A program made the translations under genes and the position numbers. This document shows, in pieces, positions 5,109 to 8,672 of a DNA stretch of 8,672 nt. Below the pieces are notes generated by a model. It was not told the origin of the DNA. It saw nothing but the letters and a program-made list of their open reading frames with translations, and did no database searches. Where the stretch lies: contig DCWG01000164.1 of assembly GCA_002327525.1 (NCBI GenBank), positions 1 to 8,672 of the forward strand. The letters are read 5' to 3'. How positions within the stretch are numbered: position 1 is the stretch's first letter; each line of letters starts with the position of its first letter. This DNA comes from Gammaproteobacteria bacterium UBA2168 (lineage in GTDB: Bacteria; Pseudomonadota; Gammaproteobacteria; Pseudomonadales; Azotimanducaceae).

Positions 5109-6553
5109 CACGCATCGGCTGCCTCCGGCAGCCGTTCGCGCCCGGGAGTAGTGAATCGGGCGACTATGAGATAGGTCAGGCTCGAGGCGGCAAGGGCCGG
5201 AAACACCTCGTGCACCTGCCGGTCGAGCCCTGACAGGATCCAGGTCAGGAGAACCGGGATTCCGACGAAAATGGATGCCAGCACCGCCTGTGCCGATCCA
5301 CCGCGCCAGTGCAGGCCGAACACGATGGCGGGGAAAAAACAGACCGCATAGAGACTGCCGGAGAACACCGTGATCTCGACGATTCCACCAGGCGGGTTGA
5401 GCGCCAGCACGGCGGCCAGAATGGCAAACCCCACGACACCCGCCCGGGTCCACTGCAACGGCCGCGCCGCAGGACGCAGCGCGCCCGCCACGTCGTTGTA
5501 CAGAACCGATGCCGCCACCAGCAGCACGCTGTCCATGGAAGACATGGCGGCCGCCAGCATCGCGATAGCGAGGAAGTCGGAGGCCCACAGCGGAAATATA
5601 TCCGGGTCGCTGACCAGCATGGGTACCACCAGGTCGGTATCCGTCACGCCGTCCAGCAGGAAACGCGCGTAGAGTCCGACTGGCAGCAGAAAGGCCATCA
5701 CCAGCGTAATGCCGATCACGGCCACCCAGATGCCGAGACGCACGCTCTTCTCATCCTTCAGAGCATAAAATCGCGACACCTGACGCGGATCGACAAGCAG
5801 TTTGAGGGTTCCGGATAAGGTGATGCCAAGCAACACAACAAAGGGTATGGCTCCACTCGCTTCGAACAGATTTGCCGTATCCGGGCGCTCTGCGAGGCTC
5901 GGGAGCACGCCGATACCACCCGCCGCATCGGTGACGAAGTAGAAAATCAGCAGCGATCCCAGAATCATCAGAAATCCCTGCACTACATCCGTGCGCACCA
6001 CAGAGACGAAGCCGCCGATGGAGGTGTAGAACATCACTACCACCAGCGTCCCCCCCACAGCCGCCTCGTAAGGAATGGACAGGAACTGCTGAAAGAGATT
6101 GCCCGCTCCTTTGAACACTGCAAGCAAGTACAGCAGGCTCGAGAACACGATCACCAGCGCCGATGTCACACGCAGCGTCTTGCTCCGCGCCCCGAAGCGC
6201 TCGCTCAGGTAATCCGGCATCGTCAGCGCATCCCAATGGGCCGCAAACCTCCGCATCCTCGGCGCCACGAAGGTCCAGGACAGAAAAGTGAACAACACCA
6301 TGAACACGCCGAGCAGCATCCAGGGCAATCCATATTCATAGCCCTTGCCGGCATTGCCTATATAGCTGTTGGTGCTGGCATATGTTGCGAAAAACGACAC
6401 TCCGACAGCGAAACCGCCCATGTCGCGCCCTCCGACGTAGTACCCGTCCATGCCAGTCGATCGCTCCCGCCCCACTTTGGCGTGATGCATCAACACGCCC
6501 GTGTAGACGATGAGCAGTGTCACCGCCAGCCAGTGTTCCAAGATCCAGCCCAA
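5108..6553 (-). CDS. Sodium:solute symporter (SSS family)
   Basis: This 481-aa inner-membrane protein has about 12-13 hydrophobic segments and no truncation. It couples sodium entry to uptake of a small solute. Family marks are DGYYVGGRDM (36-45) followed by TM1 FFATYASTNSYIGN, MPDYLSERFG (112-121), GGFVSVVRTDVVQG (180-193), DPRQVSRFYALKD (255-267), and the TM segment AAAMSSMDSVLLVAASVLYN (334-353), whose serines resemble the Na2 sodium site of vSGLT. The start is a TTG at 6553, supported by AGGGGG four bases upstream and by its placement just before the first hydrophobic helix. Met22 would remove that helix. The substrate (sugar, proline/pantothenate, carboxylate or other) cannot be assigned. 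It converges with the GST and is divergent from a small membrane protein. Confidence 0.95.
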   Translation of the reverse strand: MGWILEHWLAVTLLIVYTGVLMHHAKVGRERSTGMDGYYVGGRDMGGFAVGVSFFATYASTNSYIGNAGKGYEYGLPWMLLGVFMVLFTFLSWTFVAPRMRRFAAHWDALTMPDYLSERFGARSKTLRVTSALVIVFSSLLYLLAVFKGAGNLFQQFLSIPYEAAVGGTLVVVMFYTSIGGFVSVVRTDVVQGFLMILGSLLIFYFVTDAAGGIGVLPSLAERPDTANLFEASGAIPFVVLLGITLSGTLKLLVDPRQVSRFYALKDEKSVRLGIWVAVIGITLVMAFLLPVGLYARFLLDGVTDTDLVVPMLVSDPDIFPLWASDFLAIAMLAAAMSSMDSVLLVAASVLYNDVAGALRPAARPLQWTRAGVVGFAILAAVLALNPPGGIVEITVFSGSLYAVCFFPAIVFGLHWRGGSAQAVLASIFVGIPVLLTWILSGLDRQVHEVFPALAASSLTYLIVARFTTPGRERLPEAADA

Positions 6554-6557
6554 GCAA

Positions 6558-6563
6558 CCCCCT
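6558..6563 (-). promoter_or_regulatory. Strong ribosome-binding site before a TTG start
   Basis: AGGGGG on the minus strand ends four bases before TTG 6553. No ATG or GTG at a comparable distance fits the symporter frame, so this purine run is the reason for choosing the TTG start. Confidence 0.5.
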
Positions 6564-6596
6564 GTTTTTCTTCACCGGCTCTCCATTGGGCGATGC

Positions 6597-6626
6597 TTGA
6601 TTGCGTCGTGTGCCTATGGGTATGCT
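6597..6626 (+). promoter_or_regulatory. Candidate promoter for the small membrane protein
   Basis: TTGATT (6597-6602) and TATGCT (6621-6626), each 4/6 to consensus, are 18 nt apart. A transcript would start near 6633, about 38 nt before ATG 6671. The pair lies in the divergent gap (6554-6670) between the symporter and the small gene. Confidence 0.38.
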
Positions 6627-6670
6627 CCGGCGAAGGGACACAGCATACACACCAACACTCAAACAGCTAC

Positions 6671-6850
6671 ATGCGCTATTTTGTGCAGTTCGCCATCCCG
6701 GCACTCATCTTCATCGCGGTGCTGTTCACCGTAACCCGCAAACGACGACACGTACCCCAGGATGAAGACGAAGGCAGCTCGATGTTTCTGGTAATCCTGG
6801 TCATCGGAGCCGCAGTCGCGGTGGCAACCATTTTCGCGTCGCAAGCGTAA
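6671..6850 (+). CDS. Small two-helix membrane protein (59 aa), hypothetical
   Basis: The product is a clean helical hairpin. TM1 (about 4-22, YFVQFAIPALIFIAVLFTV) is followed by a basic patch TRKRRH, an acidic linker QDEDEG and TM2 (about 38-56, MFLVILVIGAAVAVATIF). By the positive-inside rule the RKRR loop should be cytoplasmic, putting both ends outside. No family is recognised. No good Shine-Dalgarno precedes ATG 6671. An in-frame ATG at 6593 would add 26 hydrophilic, Cys/His-containing residues but lies upstream of the -10 element, so 6671 is preferred. It is divergent from the sodium symporter, and a partnership with it is speculation. The amphipathic layout makes a chance ORF unlikely but not excluded. 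Confidence 0.6.
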   Translation: MRYFVQFAIPALIFIAVLFTVTRKRRHVPQDEDEGSSMFLVILVIGAAVAVATIFASQA

Positions 6851-6865
6851 CGGCTTGCGCGTTAC
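6840..6865. repeat. Interlocked inverted repeats at the stop codon of the small membrane gene
   Basis: CGCAAGC (6840-6846) pairs with GCTTGCG (6853-6859). The 6-nt loop between them, GTAACG (6847-6852), which contains the TAA stop, is itself complementary to CGTTAC (6860-6865) immediately after. The two hairpins are mutually exclusive, and the loops are too short for an ordinary pseudoknot. Confidence 0.4.
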
Positions 6866-6882
6866 AGCGGCCACAGCCGTCG

Positions 6883-6921
6883 ATGGTGGATTCGCATCCC
6901 CGGTTCGGATGCTCGCACCAT
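6883..6921 (+). terminator. Two-stage stem-loop, possible terminator of the small membrane gene
   Basis: ATGGTG (6883-6888) pairs with CACCAT (6916-6921). Inside, across a small internal loop, GCATCC (6894-6899) pairs with GGATGC (6907-6912) with a 7-nt loop. It lies about 30 nt past the small gene's stop and is followed only by TTTACT, so it is a weak terminator at best. A tRNA T-arm reading (CGGTTCGG near CACCA) was considered, but the rest of a tRNA is absent. Confidence 0.38.
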
Positions 6922-7069
6922 TTACTGACCCGCACACCCCTCTTCGCGCGAGCGGTTCGATACCGTCCCCGAGCACGTCCGTCACCGGTGCCAAGCGCCG
7001 TTGAATAACCGCCCCGACTGTCCACCGGCTCAGTTATTGGGCGAGGCTCAGGACCAACTCCTATTCAAA

Positions 7070-7079
7070 AACACGTGTT
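7070..7079. promoter_or_regulatory. 10-bp palindrome, candidate operator
   Basis: AACACGTGTT is a perfect palindrome about 55 nt before the DUF3604 start. It touches the -35 hexamer of the candidate promoter, which is the expected position for a dimeric repressor site. No specific regulator is implied. Confidence 0.3.
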
Positions 7080-7104
7080 CAGGGACGAATTCCGAGCCTA
7101 AAAT
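7076..7104 (+). promoter_or_regulatory. Candidate promoter for the DUF3604 gene
   Basis: TAAAAT (7099-7104, 5/6 to the -10 consensus) has a poor -35, TGTTCA (7076-7081, 3/6), 17 nt upstream. A start near 7111 would give a ~23-nt leader holding the Shine-Dalgarno. The weak -35 next to a palindrome suggests it may need an activator or be repressed, which is inference. Confidence 0.35.
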
Positions 7105-7133
7105 CCAGAGCACGACAAAGCCGGGGAAGTTGG

Positions 7134-8672
7134 GTGAAACGACGACTAGTCAGCCGTCTGCAGGCCGGACTCGCACTGGGTCTGGCACTGATCATACACA
7201 CCGCCTCCGGGCAGCAGGCGGGGCAGCAGCGAGACTCCGACTATCTCACACCCGAGCTGCGCGAACGCGTAGAAGCGCTCAAGGATGACCCCACCCCCAC
7301 CACCAATGTGAACGTACGCCAACGGTCGCAGACCATCTGGGAATGGGCCAATGCTCTGGCGCGGCGCGGCACCGAACTGCCGGTCAACCTGACGCAATTG
7401 CTGTCTCGTACCCTGAATTTCCCAGCGCCCGGCATGCATCCCTATCTCGATGCTTACACATCGGAACTGGCGCTACACGATGAGGAGCCGAACGCGCTCG
7501 GAATGCTGGAGGCCGACACCGGTCCCTTCGAAGCCAGAACCTTCGTCACCATCCGCCAGCGCTACACGGTAGGCACTCGCCCCATAGAACCGGGTGGTGG
7601 TTTTCTCATCGCGCGCCACTTCATGCCCCCGATCGGGCTCTGGCAGATCACTGACCCCACGGCCGACAACTACATCTCCATCAAAAGCTCCAATCCGGAT
7701 GTCAGCTTCAACGCAGACTCCGTTCTGGTACCTGGCATGCATGGCGGATTTAGAGGCGCCGCTCCGACACTCGTATTTCGTGTGGCCGCGGGAAGGCTAC
7801 TCCCGGGAGATGTCGTCACCATCACGTACGGTGATACTGACGAGGGCGGCCGCGGTCTGCTGATGGCCCACTTTTCTAGCGATCGCATGCCGCTGCCGTT
7901 GTACGTTGCCTTCAAATCGGGGGGGCACTTCAACACACTTCCCATACAGCCCATCCGTGTGACTGGCACCAGGGTCGCACGCGTGAGGGGCTTCGCGCCA
8001 TCGGTGGTCGCCATCGGAGAGGAGTTCACGCTCTCGGTACGCGCCGAGGACGTCTACTACAATCGCGCGACCGGAGATCTGCCGCCCTGGCAGGTGCTGT
8101 ATCGCAACCAACATGTGAAGAACATCCCCAGGGGTGGAAAGGCGATCACCCTGGTGCACGGCGTGAAAGTTTCCGAGCCGGGCGTGCATCGATTCGAGAT
8201 CAGAAGCGAGGACGGCTCCATAGTCGGTTACAGTAATCCGATTCTGGCCGAGAGCGATCCCAAAAGGCGTATCTACTGGGGCGATACGCACGGTCACTCC
8301 GGTTTCGCCGAGGGTGTCGGCACGCCGGACCGCTTCATGCGCTGGGCGCGCGATGACGCGCGTCTCGACTACGTGACACACTCCGAACACGACATCTGGC
8401 TCGACGACGCCGAGTGGGACGTGCTGCGCCGCAATGTGCAGAAGTTTACCGCCGAAGGCGAGTTCATCGCCTATCTCGGCTACGAGTGGACCGTCGCTAA
8501 TACCCGGGGCGGACATCACAACGTCCTGTTCAGGACGCCCGCTGGCAGAAACCGTATCGGTGCTCAGTATTATCCCTCGCTGACGAGTCTCTACACGGGG
8601 TTGCGGGCAGAGGCCGACAAAGAAGACGTCGTGATCATCCCCCACGCACACCAGGCTGGAGACTACCGCCTG
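7134..8672 (+). CDS. DUF3604 family exported protein (PHP-like metal-dependent phosphoesterase fold), 3'-truncated by the window edge
   Basis: An open frame of 513 codons runs to the end of the window without a stop. It starts at GTG 7134 with GGGGAAG four bases upstream. Residues 1-26 form a signal peptide (KRRLVSRL, then AGLALGLALI, cleavage near ASG/QQ), so the product is periplasmic or secreted. Residues about 30-375 are a beta-rich N-terminal region typical of the family. The C-terminal part carries PHP-like metal-ligand motifs: WGDTHGHSG (D384, H386, H388), THSEHD (H416, E418, H419, D420), GYEW (450-452), GGHHN (H461, H462) and PHAHQ (H504, H506). These resemble the metal centre of PHP phosphoesterases, but the reaction and substrate of DUF3604 proteins are not established. 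Relatives are usually 600-700 aa, so perhaps 100-200 residues lie beyond the window. Family assignment is confident. Confidence 0.93.
   Translation, partial: MKRRLVSRLQAGLALGLALIIHTASGQQAGQQRDSDYLTPELRERVEALKDDPTPTTNVNVRQRSQTIWEWANALARRGTELPVNLTQLLSRTLNFPAPGMHPYLDAYTSELALHDEEPNALGMLEADTGPFEARTFVTIRQRYTVGTRPIEPGGGFLIARHFMPPIGLWQITDPTADNYISIKSSNPDVSFNADSVLVPGMHGGFRGAAPTLVFRVAAGRLLPGDVVTITYGDTDEGGRGLLMAHFSSDRMPLPLYVAFKSGGHFNTLPIQPIRVTGTRVARVRGFAPSVVAIGEEFTLSVRAEDVYYNRATGDLPPWQVLYRNQHVKNIPRGGKAITLVHGVKVSEPGVHRFEIRSEDGSIVGYSNPILAESDPKRRIYWGDTHGHSGFAEGVGTPDRFMRWARDDARLDYVTHSEHDIWLDDAEWDVLRRNVQKFTAEGEFIAYLGYEWTVANTRGGHHNVLFRTPAGRNRIGAQYYPSLTSLYTGLRAEADKEDVVIIPHAHQAGDYRL

Larger units (their letters stand above)
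6851..7133. other. Noncoding stretch of about 280 nt rich in inverted repeats, before the DUF3604 gene
   Basis: No gene is supported here on either strand. Besides the repeats at 6840-6865 and the hairpin at 6883-6921, AATAAC-CGCCC (7004-7014) is matched by GTTATT-GGGCG (7033-7043), again in the interlocked A-B-A'-B' order. AGGCTC (7044-7049) pairs with GAGCCT (7094-7099). A 10-bp palindrome and a promoter candidate lie at 7070-7104. It probably holds the end of one transcript and the control region of the next. Confidence 0.45.

Noticed and set aside
5052..5588. 178-codon minus-strand frame overlapping the symporter
   Set aside because: It is an out-of-frame shadow of the SSS gene; Gly/Arg/Ala-rich with no membrane or domain pattern.
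6236..6670. Long upstream extension of the small membrane protein frame
   Set aside because: It lies antisense to the symporter gene and has His/Gln/Pro-rich noise composition. Only the segment from ATG 6671 has protein character.
6847..6865. H-type pseudoknot from the interlocked repeats
   Set aside because: The connecting loops are 0 and 0-1 nt, too short to span 6-7 bp stems. Alternating hairpins are the realistic reading.
6883..6921. Possible tRNA 3' part (CGGTTCGG followed by CACCA)
   Set aside because: The T-loop does not match GTTCRANNC, the stem is 6 bp with a 7-nt loop of the wrong sequence, and no anticodon or D arm can be placed upstream.

Overview
The window looks like chromosomal DNA from a GC-rich (roughly 60% by eye) Gram-negative bacterium. 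It is most likely a proteobacterium, and the gene mix (CaiB/BaiF CoA transferase, DUF6491 exported proteins, SSS symporter, DUF3604 exported PHP-like protein) is common in marine or oligotrophic Gammaproteobacteria. That placement is inferred from gene content; there is no rRNA or other phylogenetic marker. No tRNA, rRNA, CRISPR array, insertion sequence or phage gene was seen.

Layout. A CaiB/BaiF-type CoA transferase, probably cut at its N-terminus by the window edge, runs rightward (1-1221). About 300 nt without a convincing gene follow, then a small helix-turn-helix-like ORF (1525-1815) whose tail runs into a convergent two-gene unit. That unit encodes two exported, four-cysteine DUF6491 paralogues (2748 down to 1742, ATGA-coupled). 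Next come two divergent units that share a promoter region at about 3713-3821. Leftward is a class C beta-lactamase/EstB-like serine hydrolase, and rightward is a circularly permuted ATP-grasp protein followed by a glutathione S-transferase with a 4-nt overlap. The GST converges on a full-length sodium:solute symporter (6553 down to 5108). A small two-helix membrane protein (6671-6850) is divergent from the symporter. A noncoding stretch of about 280 nt, rich in inverted repeats, leads into an exported DUF3604 protein that runs off the right end (7134-8672).

The main observation is that both genes flanking the divergent promoter are in-frame chimeras. The serine hydrolase stops being a hydrolase near residue 208 and ends in the last ~55 residues of a sirtuin (Sir2 NAD-dependent deacylase). 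The ATP-grasp protein stops near residue 124 and ends in the last ~90 residues of an alpha-E (DUF403) protein, the usual operon partner of this ATP-grasp family. Each looks like the product of a deletion that removed the 3' part of one gene and the 5' part of the next. Two such in-frame deletions about 1.1 kb apart are either a real episode of genome streamlining or recombination, or a systematic assembly artefact. Raw reads or a close relative would decide.

No coherent pathway links all the genes. The recognisable themes are CoA-ester metabolism, solute uptake, peptide-type ATP-grasp chemistry (now broken), glutathione chemistry and exported proteins of unknown function.
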